From contig NZ_AKKE01000009.1 in the NCBI RefSeq assembly GCF_000281975.1, forward strand, positions 124,001-188,000: 64,000 nucleotides of DNA, read 5' to 3'. The position numbers and the translations under genes were made by a program. The notes under the pieces are model-generated. The model was not told the DNA's origin. It searched no databases and worked only from the letters and a program-made list of their open reading frames with translations. Shown here piece after piece: positions 17,539-27,550 of the stretch (its first letter is position 1; every line of letters begins with the position of its first letter). This stretch comes from Novosphingobium sp. AP12. GTDB lineage: Bacteria; Pseudomonadota; Alphaproteobacteria; Sphingomonadales; Sphingomonadaceae.

Positions 17539-19839
17539 TTATCGGCCGGCGGAGAGCTGCGCCGCCCGCACCGCCGCTTCATCCTCGACCCCGCTGACGG
17601 CGATGCTCGTCAGGTTGAGGATGCCGCGCGCGGTGACGCCCGGCGTCAGCACGTGGATGGGTTGCGACAGACCCAGCAGCATCGGCCCGATGGTGGGCGA
17701 GCTGGACGAGGCCGAAAGCGCCGTCAGCGTGATGTTCGCCGCATCCAGGTTCGGCATGACCAGCAGGTTGGCCGCGCCCTCGAAGCGCGAATCGGGCACC
17801 AGCTTGTCGCGCAGCGCCTGGCTGAGCGCGGCGTCGGCGTGCATTTCGCCATCGACCAGCAGATGCGGTGCCGAAGCCCGCACCATGGCGGCGGCAGCGC
17901 GCATCTTGCGCGCGCTCGGGCTATGCGACGATCCGAAGTTCGAGTGCGAGAGCAGCGCCACGCGCGGCTCCAGCCCGAAGCGGCCCACGGCTTCGGCCGC
18001 CAGCACGGTCATTTCCGCGATCTGCTCGGCTGTGGGGTCAGGGACCATGTGCGTGTCGGTGATGAACAGCGCGCCCGCATCGAGGATCAGGCCCGAAAGC
18101 GCGTAGACCCGGCCGTGCGGCTTCGTGCGCTCGATGATGCGCAGGACATGCTCGACCTGGCCCCAGTATTCCGAATTGCCGCCGACCAGCGCAGCATCGA
18201 CATGGCCGGTGCGCAGCAGCATCGCGGCGGTCACGGTCGGGCGGCGGTGCGTGTGGCGCAGCACTTCGGCGGCGGGCACGCCCTTGCGCGCGGCGATGGC
18301 GCGGTAGGCTTCGACCAGCTCGCCGATCAGCTCGTGGTCGGTTTCAGGGTCCACCACGTCGACGTCGCGGTCGAGTTCGAACTGGAGGCCCAGTTCGGGC
18401 AGCTTCTGTTCGAGAATGCGGCGACGCGCGATCAGGGTCGGGCGGACCATGCCTTCGGTCAGCGCGTCCTGAACGGCGCGCAGCACGCGGTCGTCTTCGC
18501 CCTCACCGTAGGCGACGCGCTTGTGGGCGCCGCGCGCGGCCTGGAACACCGGTAGCATGACCTGCGCCGAGCGCGCGTTCACGTTGGCGAGCGAGCGCTT
18601 GTATTCCTCCAGATCGACGGTGCGCGTGGCGACGCCGCTGTCCATCGCCGCCTTGGCGACGGCGGTGGCGATCTCGGCGATCAGGCGCGGGTCGAACGGG
18701 GTGGGGATGATGTACTCGGGACCGAACACCAGGCGGCGGCCGCCATAGGCCTGGGCCACGCTGTCATGCGCGGGGACGCGGGCAAGCCCGGCGATCGCCT
18801 CGGCGGCGGCGGCTTTCATCGCCTCGTTGATCTGCGTCGCGCCCACGTCCAGCGCGCCGCGGAAGATGTAGGGGAAGCACAGGACGTTGTTGACCTGGTT
18901 CGGGTAGTCCGAGCGGCCCGTGGCGATGATCGCGTCGGGGCGGACCTCGCGGGCGATCTCGGGGCGGATTTCCGGCTCGGGATTGGCGAGCGCGAAGATC
19001 AGCGGGTTGGGCGCCAGCAGCGGCAGCCACTCGGGCTTGAGCACGCCGGGCGCCGAAAGGCCGAGGAACACGTTGGCGCCGGGTAGCACTTCGGGCAGCG
19101 AGCGCGCATCGGTGGTCCGCGCATAGCGGGCCATGTTCGGCAGCATGCCCTCGCGGCCGGAATGGATGACGCCGTCCTTGTCGGTCATCGTCACATGCTC
19201 GACCGGCAGGCCCATCGTCACCAGCAGGTCGACGCAGGCCAGCGCCGCAGCGCCCGCGCCCGAGGTAACGAGGCGCGCCTCGGACAGCGGAATGCCCTGC
19301 AGCACCAGCGCGTTGCGCACGGCGGCGGCCACGACGATGGCGGTGCCGTGCTGGTCGTCATGGAACACCGGGATGTTCATGCGCTCTTTCAGCGCGGCCT
19401 CGATGTGGAAGCACTCGGGTGCTTTGATGTCCTCGAGGTTGATGCCGCCGAAGGTCGGCTCGAGCAGGGCGACCGCGTCGATGAACTTCTGCGGGTCGGT
19501 GGTGTCGACCTCTATATCGAACACGTCGATGTCGGCGAATTTCTTGAACAGGACGGCCTTGCCTTCCATCACCGGCTTCGAGGCCAGCGCGCCGATCGCG
19601 CCAAGGCCGAGCACGGCGGTGCCGTTCGAGATCACCGCGACGAGGTTGCCGCGCGCGGTGTAGTCCAGCGCCTTCGAAGGATCAGCCGCGATCTCGAGGC
19701 ACGGCGCGGCGACGCCCGGCGAGTAGGCCAGCGCGAGGTCGCGCTGGTTGACCATGCGCTTGGTCGGCTCGATGGCCAGCTTCCCGGGGCGCGGGAGAAG
19801 GTGATAGTCCAGTGCCGCGCGGCGGAGGTTCTCGTCCAT
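17539..19839 (-). CDS. maeB: NADP-dependent malic enzyme with C-terminal phosphotransacetylase-like domain (MaeB)
   Basis: 766 residues from the ATG at 19839. The malic enzyme part covers about residues 1-430: [54 protein letters not shown] and [16 protein letters not shown] (NADP site). The C-terminal ~330 residues match a phosphotransacetylase domain ([34 protein letters not shown]), as in MaeB, where it has a regulatory role. The enzyme decarboxylates malate to pyruvate with NADPH production. The frame is open 15 codons further upstream, but the conserved N-terminus fixes this ATG. It is convergent with the aminosugar operon, almost touching its end. Confidence 0.96.
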   Translation of the reverse strand: MDENLRRAALDYHLLPRPGKLAIEPTKRMVNQRDLALAYSPGVAAPCLEIAADPSKALDYTARGNLVAVISNGTAVLGLGAIGALASKPVMEGKAVLFKKFADIDVFDIEVDTTDPQKFIDAVALLEPTFGGINLEDIKAPECFHIEAALKERMNIPVFHDDQHGTAIVVAAAVRNALVLQGIPLSEARLVTSGAGAAALACVDLLVTMGLPVEHVTMTDKDGVIHSGREGMLPNMARYARTTDARSLPEVLPGANVFLGLSAPGVLKPEWLPLLAPNPLIFALANPEPEIRPEIAREVRPDAIIATGRSDYPNQVNNVLCFPYIFRGALDVGATQINEAMKAAAAEAIAGLARVPAHDSVAQAYGGRRLVFGPEYIIPTPFDPRLIAEIATAVAKAAMDSGVATRTVDLEEYKRSLANVNARSAQVMLPVFQAARGAHKRVAYGEGEDDRVLRAVQDALTEGMVRPTLIARRRILEQKLPELGLQFELDRDVDVVDPETDHELIGELVEAYRAIAARKGVPAAEVLRHTHRRPTVTAAMLLRTGHVDAALVGGNSEYWGQVEHVLRIIERTKPHGRVYALSGLILDAGALFITDTHMVPDPTAEQIAEMTVLAAEAVGRFGLEPRVALLSHSNFGSSHSPSARKMRAAAAMVRASAPHLLVDGEMHADAALSQALRDKLVPDSRFEGAANLLVMPNLDAANITLTALSASSSSPTIGPMLLGLSQPIHVLTPGVTARGILNLTSIAVSGVEDEAAVRAAQLSAGR

Positions 19840-19882
19840 GTCCAGTCCTGTCTTCCAATGGCCAGTGCTCGGTGGGCCGCGC

Positions 19883-19896
19883 ATCGCCTAGGCGAT
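19883..19896. promoter_or_regulatory. Perfect 14-bp palindrome upstream of maeB
   Basis: ATCGCCTAGGCGAT is a perfect palindrome 43-57 nt upstream of the maeB start, within the ~198-bp region between maeB and treY. The position suits an operator; no regulator is identified. The rest of that gap shows only a small CCGTG/CACGG hairpin (19906-19923). Confidence 0.3.
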
Positions 19897-20037
19897 CGGC
19901 CAGCGCCGTGCCCCCAAACACGGTTACGCCGCGCTTGTCGAGACGCGAGGCGATCAAATCGCCGATCTGGAGCAACTTGGCACGCGCGCAACCGGAACAC
20001 GGCAGGAACAGAAACGAAGCGGACGTGCTGGAGAAGT

Positions 20038-22239
20038 CTACTGAAGCATGAACCTGTCGTCGCGGCCGGCGAGCACGTCCTGGCTCGGCACGAGGGGAAT
20101 CTCGAAGGCGAACGTCTCGCCCTGCCATTCGCGCTCGACCAGCAGGGCGTCGCCCCGGTCCGTCAGCCGGTAGCTGCCCCGCGCGAAAAGGTCCGGCGCG
20201 GCGCGGCGGCGGGCGAGGAGGTCACGGGTGAGCGCCAGCTTTCTGCCGCCGATCTGCGGGAAATCGTCCCACGGCACCGGGCGGCGGTTATCGGGGTCGG
20301 TAAGGGCGACGGCAAGGCCTTCGGTGCCCTGGTAGATGTCCGGGATGCCCGGCGCGGTGAGCTGCAGGGCCACCTGCGCGAGCACGATCGTCTCCACCGC
20401 CTCGTCGAACTGCGGCGCGACCTGACCCGAAACCTGACTGTGAAGCGTCTGGGCGAGGGCTGTGACGGCACCCTCCGCCTCCTCGTCCGGCGCTTCGTGG
20501 CGGGAGAGGTCCTTGGCCTCGCGCATGGCCTTGGCGATGTGGGCTGCGATGCGCACGTTCGCCTCGTCCTGCCCGCGCATCATCAGCGCCGTCTGGAGGG
20601 CGTAGAGGCCCCACCGCTCGGGCAGCCCGGCGGAGCGCGCCTGCTCGCGCGCATCGCGGTAGAGCGCCTCGGCGACCTCGGGGAAATGGCTGAGCGCGAC
20701 GAGCACCGCGCGCGCATCGGCCGAGCGCTTGGTGTCATGGGTGGAAAGCGCGTCGAGCGCGAGCGGGGACTGCGCGGCGCGCGCCGACAGGATCGCCGCG
20801 AACCCGGCTGCGTCGAGCGGTTCGAGATCGGGTTCAGAGCCGACTTCGCAGAACGGCAGGTATGCCACGCTGCGGAAGAACACGGTGTCCTCCTCCGACT
20901 TGGCGGTGAGGGCGCCGGTCAGCTGCTCGAAACGTGCGGCGAAAGCGCGGGCAAGCGGGTCGTCAGGCGAGCGCAGCAGGTCGAGCAGGGCGCCCGCCGG
21001 GGCTTCCGAACCCGCCACGGCGTCTGCGACCAGCGGCGTAAGCGGCGCGAGGTCGGCGGCGTAGGAGCGGTAGACCGGCCACACCGTCGCCAGCCGGGCG
21101 ACCGTTTCGGACAGGGCGGGGCGCGTATCTTCCGTGGCCGCTAGAGCCGCCATCGCCGCGTCGGTCACGCGCGCCAGTTCGGGCACGAACACCTGTTCCA
21201 GCAGTTCGTGGCGTACCTTGCGGACCTCCTGCGCGGTAGACGGCGGGACCGCGCCCTTTGCTGCCTCACGCATCGCGGCAAGCCCCGTCGGTGCGGTCAG
21301 CAGGCGGATGACGGGGCCCATGAACTCGTACCCGCTCATGCCGTCGACCGGCCACGAAGCTGGCATCGCCTCGCCCGGCTTGACGATCTTTTCGATCCAC
21401 ACGGGCAAATCGCCCACCGCCTCGCGAAGCCAGCGCATGTAGCCGCCTGGCCGCGCAAGGCCGTCGACATGGTCCACCCGCAAGCCCTGGATTCGCCCGG
21501 CGGCGACCTGCGCTAAAATCCAGCTGTGGGTGAGGGCGAAGACTTCCGGCTCTTCCTGGCGCACGCCGATAAGGTCGGTGATGTTGAAGAACCGGCGGTG
21601 GGTGACGAGCGCCGCATCGCCGCGCCAGTCGCCGAGCGACCAGTGCTGTTCGTCCAGAAGGGTGTCGAGGGTTGCGACATCCAGTGTTCTCGAAACACCG
21701 GAAAGATAGTCAGATAACTCACTATGCCGTAAAGGATATTGTCGATCGTATACATTGAGTTTGGGAGCGTCGGCGGTGCCCGCGATGGTGATCTGACCGT
21801 CCGCGAGCAGCTGCGCCGGGGTGCCGTCGAGCACCAGGAAGTGAATGCGCTCGCCTGCCTTGATGCGGTCCCAGTCAATGTCGAACACTGGGGCATACTG
21901 GCTCTCGCGGCCATGGCGCAGAACATCGGCGAGCCAGGGGTTCTCGGGCGTGAAGGCCATGTGGTTGGGCACGATGTCGAGGACGATACCGATGCCGGCT
22001 GACTGAGCCGCCTCGCTGAGCCGCTCGAACGCCGCGTCCCCGCCGATCGCGGGATCGATGCGGGTCGGATCGATCACGTCGTAGCCGTGGGTCGAACCGC
22101 TGGCCGCATGGAACGGCGGAGCGAGGTAGAGGTGGCTGACGCCCAGCTCGCCCAGCCATGGCAGCAGGTCCCGAGCGCGGTCGAGATCTACACCGCAGCG
22201 CAGCTGGAGGCGGTAGGTTGCGACGAGGGCTGGGGGCAT
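20038..22239 (-). CDS. treY: Malto-oligosyltrehalose synthase TreY
   Basis: 733 residues from the ATG at 22239, chosen because the TreY N-terminus (MPPALVATYRLQLRCGVDLD) begins there; the open frame upstream overlaps treZ. GH13 landmarks: ELGVSHLYLAPPFHA, GIVLDIVPNHMAF, IQGLRVDHVDGLARPG (catalytic Asp), PVWIEKIVKPGE (catalytic Glu) and DTKRSADARA. The enzyme turns the reducing end of maltodextrin into a trehalosyl unit. It is the third gene of glgX-treZ-treY and starts 5 nt after the treZ stop. An AT-richer patch lies near 21680-21770, standing out from the surrounding GC content but leaving the frame intact. Confidence 0.94.
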   Translation of the reverse strand: MPPALVATYRLQLRCGVDLDRARDLLPWLGELGVSHLYLAPPFHAASGSTHGYDVIDPTRIDPAIGGDAAFERLSEAAQSAGIGIVLDIVPNHMAFTPENPWLADVLRHGRESQYAPVFDIDWDRIKAGERIHFLVLDGTPAQLLADGQITIAGTADAPKLNVYDRQYPLRHSELSDYLSGVSRTLDVATLDTLLDEQHWSLGDWRGDAALVTHRRFFNITDLIGVRQEEPEVFALTHSWILAQVAAGRIQGLRVDHVDGLARPGGYMRWLREAVGDLPVWIEKIVKPGEAMPASWPVDGMSGYEFMGPVIRLLTAPTGLAAMREAAKGAVPPSTAQEVRKVRHELLEQVFVPELARVTDAAMAALAATEDTRPALSETVARLATVWPVYRSYAADLAPLTPLVADAVAGSEAPAGALLDLLRSPDDPLARAFAARFEQLTGALTAKSEEDTVFFRSVAYLPFCEVGSEPDLEPLDAAGFAAILSARAAQSPLALDALSTHDTKRSADARAVLVALSHFPEVAEALYRDAREQARSAGLPERWGLYALQTALMMRGQDEANVRIAAHIAKAMREAKDLSRHEAPDEEAEGAVTALAQTLHSQVSGQVAPQFDEAVETIVLAQVALQLTAPGIPDIYQGTEGLAVALTDPDNRRPVPWDDFPQIGGRKLALTRDLLARRRAAPDLFARGSYRLTDRGDALLVEREWQGETFAFEIPLVPSQDVLAGRDDRFMLQ

Positions 22240-22244
22240 CGGGG

Positions 22245-23963
22245 TCACTCCGGGGAAACGGTGGCCGAGAACGCGAAGGGGCTCGATGCGTCGGTCAGCT
22301 TGAAGAAGGCGTTGGGTAGATGCTCGAAATCGTCTGAAGTCTTCCCAAGCCTTACACGCACGCTGAGCGTGCCGGACGCGAACGACCACTGCGCGGAGAT
22401 ATCACTGCCGTTCCTCGACACTTTCGAGATCGGGTTCCGGTTGCGGGCCAAGAGCGGCACGACATGCCGGCTGCGCAGGGCCAGAAGGCCATGGACGAAC
22501 TGTTCGTGCTCGTTCTGATCGGGGCGCAAAGGCGCGCCTATCTTGGACGTGAGGAAGGTAGATTCGGTAATAGGATCAGGAACTTTACCACCAAAGCTGC
22601 TAAATCGCGCGAACTCCTGCGCACGGCCCTTGCGCACCGCTTCGGCGAGGTCGCCCGAGAAGTCGGCGAAGAACAGGAACGGGGCATCGGTGAGGAATTC
22701 GTCGCCCATGAACAGCATTGGCACGAAGGGCGACAGCAGCGTCAGAGCGGTCGCGACACGCAAGGCATGGGGGTCGGAAGTCAGCTGGTGGAGGCGCTCA
22801 CCCTGCGCGCGGTTGCCCACCTGGTCATGGTTGCAGAGGAAGTTGATGAAGGCGGTGTTGGGCAGGTCCGACGAAGGTTCGCCGCGCGGTTCTCCGTTGG
22901 TGCGGGACTGGCCCTGTTCGATGTAGCCATCGGCAAGGGCGATCGCGATGTCGGCTATCGGATCGACGGCGAAGGGGGCGTAATAGCTTTCGTCCTCCCC
23001 GGTCAGCAGGCAATGGACGGCATGATGCCAGTCGTCGTTCCAGGTGGCGTCGAAGGGGGCCTCGGGCGTGAAATACCGGGCGAGGTTGCGTTCGTCCTCG
23101 GTGACGAGGTGGACCGGACGGTCCCAGTCGCGGGCGCGGATGCGGGCGCCCAGTTCGTCGAGGAAGTGGGTCTGCGAGTGATCCTCGATCGCGTGAACGG
23201 CGTCGAGGCGTAGCCCGTCGAAACGATACTCCTCGAGCCAGTGGAGAGCGTTGGCGATGAAGAACTCGCGAACCGCCGGCGTTTCGAAGGCGATGCCGTC
23301 ACCCCACGGAGAGGATCGCTCGGCGTGGAAGAAAGCCGGGCACCATGCGCCGAGGTAGTTACCAGCGGGACCGAAGTGGTTGTAGACCACGTCGAGCAGG
23401 ACACTCATGCCAAGGTCGTGCGCGGCATCGACGAAGGCGCGCAGGTCCTCGGGAGAGCCGTAGGCCGGATGCGGGGCGTAGGGGAGCACGCCGTCGTAAC
23501 CCCAGCCGTGGTGACCGTCGAACTGGGCCACGGGCATTAGCTCGATCACCGTGACGCCAAGTTCGCAGAGCCGTACCAGCTGGCCCTGCGCCGCGGCCAG
23601 AGTACCCTCGTCGGTGAAGGTGCCAAGGTGCAGTTCATAGATCACCGCCTCGAGCCACGGCCGGCCGCCCCATGTGGAGCGCCACTCAAACGCAGGATCA
23701 ACCAGTTTCGAGGGTCCGTGGACATCGCCGACCTGCGCGCGGGCGGCGGGGTCCGGGTAGGCGGTGCCGCCGACCACCCAGCGATAGGCATCGCCCGCCG
23801 CAGCGTCGGCCTCGAGGCTCCACCAGCCATCGCCAACGGGCTGCGCAGCCTGTACCACGCGACCCAGTTCCACGCCCACGTCCTTCGCGTCCGGTGCCCA
23901 GAGGCCGAAGCGCCAGCGGTCGGCGCCGATAGGACGGGCGCCCCATTCCACTTGCGTCGCCAT
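22245..23963 (-). CDS. treZ: Malto-oligosyltrehalose trehalohydrolase TreZ
   Basis: 572 residues from the ATG at 23963; a TTG two codons earlier would overlap glgX. An N-terminal CBM48/E-set domain (RWRFGLWAPDAKDVGVELG) is followed by a GH13 barrel: AVIYELHLGTFTDEGTL, GVTVIELMPVAQFDG, GMSVLLDVVYNHFGP, FDGLRLDAVHAIED, HLVTEDERN, then INFLCNHDQVGN. It hydrolyses maltooligosyl-trehalose to free trehalose after TreY. The gene starts 2 nt after the glgX stop. The last ~150 codons include a visibly AT-richer stretch (about 22260-22610), which encodes the C-terminal beta domain and could reflect recombination or relaxed codon usage there. Confidence 0.94.
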   Translation of the reverse strand: MATQVEWGARPIGADRWRFGLWAPDAKDVGVELGRVVQAAQPVGDGWWSLEADAAAGDAYRWVVGGTAYPDPAARAQVGDVHGPSKLVDPAFEWRSTWGGRPWLEAVIYELHLGTFTDEGTLAAAQGQLVRLCELGVTVIELMPVAQFDGHHGWGYDGVLPYAPHPAYGSPEDLRAFVDAAHDLGMSVLLDVVYNHFGPAGNYLGAWCPAFFHAERSSPWGDGIAFETPAVREFFIANALHWLEEYRFDGLRLDAVHAIEDHSQTHFLDELGARIRARDWDRPVHLVTEDERNLARYFTPEAPFDATWNDDWHHAVHCLLTGEDESYYAPFAVDPIADIAIALADGYIEQGQSRTNGEPRGEPSSDLPNTAFINFLCNHDQVGNRAQGERLHQLTSDPHALRVATALTLLSPFVPMLFMGDEFLTDAPFLFFADFSGDLAEAVRKGRAQEFARFSSFGGKVPDPITESTFLTSKIGAPLRPDQNEHEQFVHGLLALRSRHVVPLLARNRNPISKVSRNGSDISAQWSFASGTLSVRVRLGKTSDDFEHLPNAFFKLTDASSPFAFSATVSPE

Positions 23964-23965
23964 GG

Positions 23966-26077
23966 TCAAACGGGACGGAACAGGCAGACACTGCCGGGCG
24001 AGATGGCGGCCGCCTCCGTGCCGATCGGCTCGACGGTGAACGGATCGTCGCGGGCGGTGTCGAGCACGCGCTCCCAGCGGTCGGCGCCGTTGCCGCTCGG
24101 GAGGGTAAAGTCGAGGCCGTCACCCGCGTTGACCACTGCGAACAGCGGGCGCCCGCCGTCGAGGAACACCTCGCGCGCCGAATAGTCGATCATCATGCCC
24201 AGCACCTTGAGGCCGGCCTGGGTCCACAGCTCCTCGTCCATGGCCCGGCCATCGGGCTGGAACCATGCGATCTCGACGCGCTCGTTGTCGCTGGCGTCGC
24301 CGTGCAGGAAATTCTCCTGACAGAGTACCGGGAACTGGTGGCGCAGCGCGATCATCTTCGTGCAGAATTCGAGGAAATCGTCGTCGCGGCCGGGCCAGTC
24401 GATCCAGCCCAGTTCGTTGTCCTGACAGTAGACGTTGTTGTTGCCCTGCTGGCTGTTGCCGATCTCGTCGCCGGAGAGCAGCATCGGCACGCCCTGGCTG
24501 ACCAGCAGCGTCGCCATCATCGCGCGGCGGCGGCGGGCGCGGGCGGCGTTGATGTCTGCATCGTCCGTCTCGCCTTCGACTCCCATGTCGTCGGACAGGT
24601 TGTTGTCGTGCCCGTCGGCGCCGTTCTCGCCGTTCGCCTCGTTGTGGCGCTCGTTGTACGAGACGGTGTCCATCAGCGTGAAGCCGTCATGTGCGGCGAG
24701 GAAGTTGATCGAGCTGGTGGCGCCCCGGTCGGAGTGGTTGAACTGGACCGGCGAGCCGATCAGGCGCTGGGCGATGTCGCCGACCAAGCCCTCGTCGCCG
24801 CGCCAGAAGCCGCGCACGTCGTCGCGGAACTTGTCGTTCCACTCGCGGAAGGGATGGGGGAAGCCGCCGACCTGATAGCCGCCCATGCCCACGTCCCAGG
24901 GCTCGGCGATGAGCTTGACGCCGCCCAGGATCGGGTCCTGCCGGATCGCGTCGAAGAACCCGCCCTCGCGGTCGAAGCCCTGCTCCTCGCGGCCCAAGGT
25001 GGAGGCGAGGTCGAAGCGAAAGCCGTCGACGTGCATGACCTGGACCCAATAACGCAGGGAATCGAGCACCATGCGCATGACCATCGGATGCGCCACGGCC
25101 AGGGTGTTGCCGGTGCCGGTGTGGTCGAAGCTGTGGCGCGGGTTGTCGGGGCTGAGCGTGTAGTAACTGGCGTTGTCGAGCCCGCGGAAGCACAGCGTCG
25201 GGCCTTTTTCGGAGCCCTCGGCGGTGTGGTTGTAGACCACGTCCATGATGACCTCGATCCCCGCCTTGTGGAACCGCTTCACCATGTCCTTGAACTGGCG
25301 GATCGCGCGCGGGGCGGTATCGCCGCTGCGCAGGAAGCGCGGCTCGGGCGCGAAGAAGCCGAGGCTCTGGTAGCCCCAGTAGTTCGACAGGCCCTTGTCG
25401 AGCAGCATGCGGTCGTCGAGGAAGAACTGGCAGGGCAGCAGCTCGATCGCGCTGACGCCGAGCTTGCGCAGGTGGTCGAGGATCGGTTCGCTCGCCATGC
25501 CCTCGTAAGTGCCGCGAAGGGCCTCGGGTACGTCGGGGTGGGTCATGGTGAGGCCGCGCACGTGGGCCTCGTAGATGACCGTCTCGGTCCACGGGCGCGA
25601 GAGGGTCTGGTCGCCTTCCCAGTCGAAGTCGGGGTCCTGCACCACGCTCTTTACCATGAAGGCGGCGGAATCGCGCTCGTCGAACGTGGTGTCGTCGCCG
25701 GTGGTCAGGTCATAGCCCCAGAGCGCATCGTCCCACTTCACCGCGCCAGAGACTTCGCGGGCATAGGGGTCGAGCAGCAGCTTGTTGGGGTTGAAGCGGT
25801 GGCCGCGCTCGGGCTCGTAAGGGCCGTGGGCGCGGAAGCCGTACAGCTGGCCGGGCTTGATGCCGGGCAGATACCCCGAGAAGATCGAGCCTTCGCGGGA
25901 GGGTAGTTCGAGCCGGGTTTCCTCCTCGCCGTCGGCCGAGAACAGGCAGAGTTCGATGGCCTCGGCGTTTTCGGAGAAGACGCCGAAATGCGTTCCCTCG
26001 CCCGTGTACTCGGCGCCGAGTTCGTGGATCATCCGCTCGGGGCGGGTGAAGGAAAATTCGGCGGATTCCTGCGACAT
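23966..26077 (-). CDS. glgX: Glycogen debranching enzyme GlgX
   Basis: 703 residues from the ATG at 26077, which has GGGAG 8 nt upstream; earlier in-frame starts at 26092 and 26149 are less well placed. CBM48 domain at residues ~20-130 (EGTHFGVFSENAEAIELCLF), then the isoamylase-type GH13 domain: VIYEAHVRGLTMTHPD, GIEVIMDVVYNHTAEG, VDGFRFDLASTLGR (nucleophile Asp), VKLIAEPWDVGMGGYQVG (acid/base Glu) and NFLAAHDGFTLMDTVSYNER. It cleaves alpha-1,6 branches of glycogen limit dextrins, supplying linear maltodextrins to TreY and TreZ, encoded immediately downstream in the same operon. Confidence 0.96.
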   Translation of the reverse strand: MSQESAEFSFTRPERMIHELGAEYTGEGTHFGVFSENAEAIELCLFSADGEEETRLELPSREGSIFSGYLPGIKPGQLYGFRAHGPYEPERGHRFNPNKLLLDPYAREVSGAVKWDDALWGYDLTTGDDTTFDERDSAAFMVKSVVQDPDFDWEGDQTLSRPWTETVIYEAHVRGLTMTHPDVPEALRGTYEGMASEPILDHLRKLGVSAIELLPCQFFLDDRMLLDKGLSNYWGYQSLGFFAPEPRFLRSGDTAPRAIRQFKDMVKRFHKAGIEVIMDVVYNHTAEGSEKGPTLCFRGLDNASYYTLSPDNPRHSFDHTGTGNTLAVAHPMVMRMVLDSLRYWVQVMHVDGFRFDLASTLGREEQGFDREGGFFDAIRQDPILGGVKLIAEPWDVGMGGYQVGGFPHPFREWNDKFRDDVRGFWRGDEGLVGDIAQRLIGSPVQFNHSDRGATSSINFLAAHDGFTLMDTVSYNERHNEANGENGADGHDNNLSDDMGVEGETDDADINAARARRRRAMMATLLVSQGVPMLLSGDEIGNSQQGNNNVYCQDNELGWIDWPGRDDDFLEFCTKMIALRHQFPVLCQENFLHGDASDNERVEIAWFQPDGRAMDEELWTQAGLKVLGMMIDYSAREVFLDGGRPLFAVVNAGDGLDFTLPSGNGADRWERVLDTARDDPFTVEPIGTEAAAISPGSVCLFRPV

Positions 26078-26212
26078 TGCGATGCTCCCCATGCCACGGA
26101 GCAGGCAGCGGAGGCCTCGAGCCGCCTGCAGTTTTCCGTGATGCTGCATGCGCTAACTCGCATGGGGCGGGGGCGTTCCCGATCGCAACGACGAGGTGCT
26201 CCAAACGGAAGC

Positions 26213-26242
26213 AGGCCCCGGTGCGCTGTCGCACCGAGGCCT
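26213..26242 (-). terminator. Probable terminator after fpr
   Basis: A hairpin with arms AGGCC/GGCCT and CGGTGCG/CGCACCG (one internal mismatch, 4-nt loop) lies 28 nt past the fpr stop codon on the minus strand. Only a short broken T-run follows. It falls between fpr and glgX. Confidence 0.5.
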
Positions 26243-26269
26243 GGCCCTTGATTGCAAGCCTAGTCGAAA

Positions 26270-27085
26270 TCAGCCGACGAAGGCGCGCTCGATCACGAAG
26301 TCGGCGGGCTTGTTGTTCGAGCCTTCATGGAAGCCCATGCCTTCGAGCATCGCGGCGATGTCCTTGTTCATCGCCATCGAGCCGCAGAGCATGACGCGGT
26401 CGATCGCCGGGTCGAGGCGGGCCTCGCCAGGGATGCCTTCGAACAGGCGGCCGTTCTCGATCAGGGTGTTGATGCGGCCGGTGGTGTGGAACTCCTCGCG
26501 GGTCACGGTCGGCACATAGTGGAACTGCAGGAGCGCCTGGTCCTCGACCAGCGGATCGCCGGCGAGCTGGCTTTCCAGCTCTTCGCGGAAGGCGAGGTCG
26601 GAGACGCGGCGGACCGAGTGGACCACCACGACCTGCTCGAACATCTCGTAGACATCGGGGTCGCGGATCAGCGAGAGGAAGGGGGCGAGGCCGGTGCCCG
26701 AACCGAACAGGAACAGGCGCTTGCCGGGCGAGAGCGCGTCGGTCACCAGCGTGCCGACCGGCTTGCGGCCGAGGTAGATCTGGTCGCCGGGCTGGATCAG
26801 CTGCAGCTTCGAGGTGAGCGGGCCGTCCTCCACCTTGATCGAAAGAAATTCGATCTCCTCGGCCCACGATGGGCTGGCGATCGAGTAGGCGCGCAGCAGC
26901 GGCTTGCCGTTGTCGCCCTGGAGGCCGATCATGATGAACTCGCCCGAGCGGAAACGGAACGAGGCCGGACGGGTGATCTTGAAGCTGAAGAGGTGCTCGT
27001 TCCAGTGCTGGACCGAAAGGACGGTTTCAACGGTCAAGGCGCCGGTGGGCTCAAGGGTGGCCGCCTCGGCCTTCAGGTCGCTCAT
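26270..27085 (-). CDS. fpr: Ferredoxin--NADP(+) reductase
   Basis: 271 residues from the ATG at 27085; a TTG one codon earlier is less likely. FAD-binding beta-barrel with LLRAYSIASPSW (RxYS motif) near residue 63, KVEDGPLTSKL, NADP domain with LFLFGSGTGLAPFLSL and MLCGSMAMNKDI, and the bacterial-type C-terminus ending FVIERAFVG, which stacks on or near the flavin in FPR enzymes. It transfers electrons between NADPH and ferredoxin or flavodoxin. It is the last gene of a three-gene operon behind a Fur-like box, starting 6 nt after the 147-residue unknown protein. Control by iron suggests a part in iron release or iron-sulfur/heme metabolism. Confidence 0.94.
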   Translation of the reverse strand: MSDLKAEAATLEPTGALTVETVLSVQHWNEHLFSFKITRPASFRFRSGEFIMIGLQGDNGKPLLRAYSIASPSWAEEIEFLSIKVEDGPLTSKLQLIQPGDQIYLGRKPVGTLVTDALSPGKRLFLFGSGTGLAPFLSLIRDPDVYEMFEQVVVVHSVRRVSDLAFREELESQLAGDPLVEDQALLQFHYVPTVTREEFHTTGRINTLIENGRLFEGIPGEARLDPAIDRVMLCGSMAMNKDIAAMLEGMGFHEGSNNKPADFVIERAFVG

Positions 27086-27091
27086 CAAAGT

Positions 27092-27535
27092 CTAGTCCTC
27101 GATATTATGCGGGGCGATCAGGGCGATGCCGAAACCGACTATTGTCATCGCGGCACTGGCGCGGGACATGGCCTGGGCGACCGCCGCGACGGTGTCCTCG
27201 GGCACGATATGCGCCAGAGTCGCACGTACGTTCTCGCGGCGCCCTATACCGACGTCGCGCCAAAGTGCAAGCAGCATGGCTTCGTGCTCGGATATCCGGC
27301 CGCATCCCATGGGGGCGAGCATCAGGCGCTCGCCCGCCCGGCGGCTCAGCAGGGCCATGGCCATGTGGAAGTCGGGAAGCACCGCCGCGGCGTTGAAACC
27401 GGCGAAGGCACGGGCGAGCGACTGGGCGGGGCAATTGCCCTTGGCGGCGGAATGGGCCCACCCGCGCATGCCCCACAGGATAAAGCGCCCGTCGTTGTCG
27501 AGTTCGGTGACGGGGCGGTCGATGAAGTCGTACAC
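27092..27535 (-). CDS. Hypothetical protein between the DUF6607-like gene and fpr
   Basis: 147 residues; no family recognised. The start is GTG at 27535, supported by AAGGAG about 7 nt upstream. The sequence is Ala-rich with two conserved-looking Cys (GNCPAQ, APMGCGRISEHE) and a slightly hydrophobic C-terminal helix (AMTIVGFGIALIAP). There is no signal peptide; one C-terminal membrane-associated helix is possible. It sits 15 nt after the DUF6607-like stop and 6 nt before fpr, so the three are translated from one message. Function unknown; the operon suggests an iron-linked job. Confidence 0.75.
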   Translation of the reverse strand: MYDFIDRPVTELDNDGRFILWGMRGWAHSAAKGNCPAQSLARAFAGFNAAAVLPDFHMAMALLSRRAGERLMLAPMGCGRISEHEAMLLALWRDVGIGRRENVRATLAHIVPEDTVAAVAQAMSRASAAMTIVGFGIALIAPHNIED

Positions 27536-27550
27536 GGGGCGCTCCTTCGC

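Noticed and set aside
19162-21144. 660-codon open frame on the plus strand opposite maeB and treY
   Set aside because: It lies antisense to two well-conserved enzymes; the Arg/His/Gln-rich translation has no domain.
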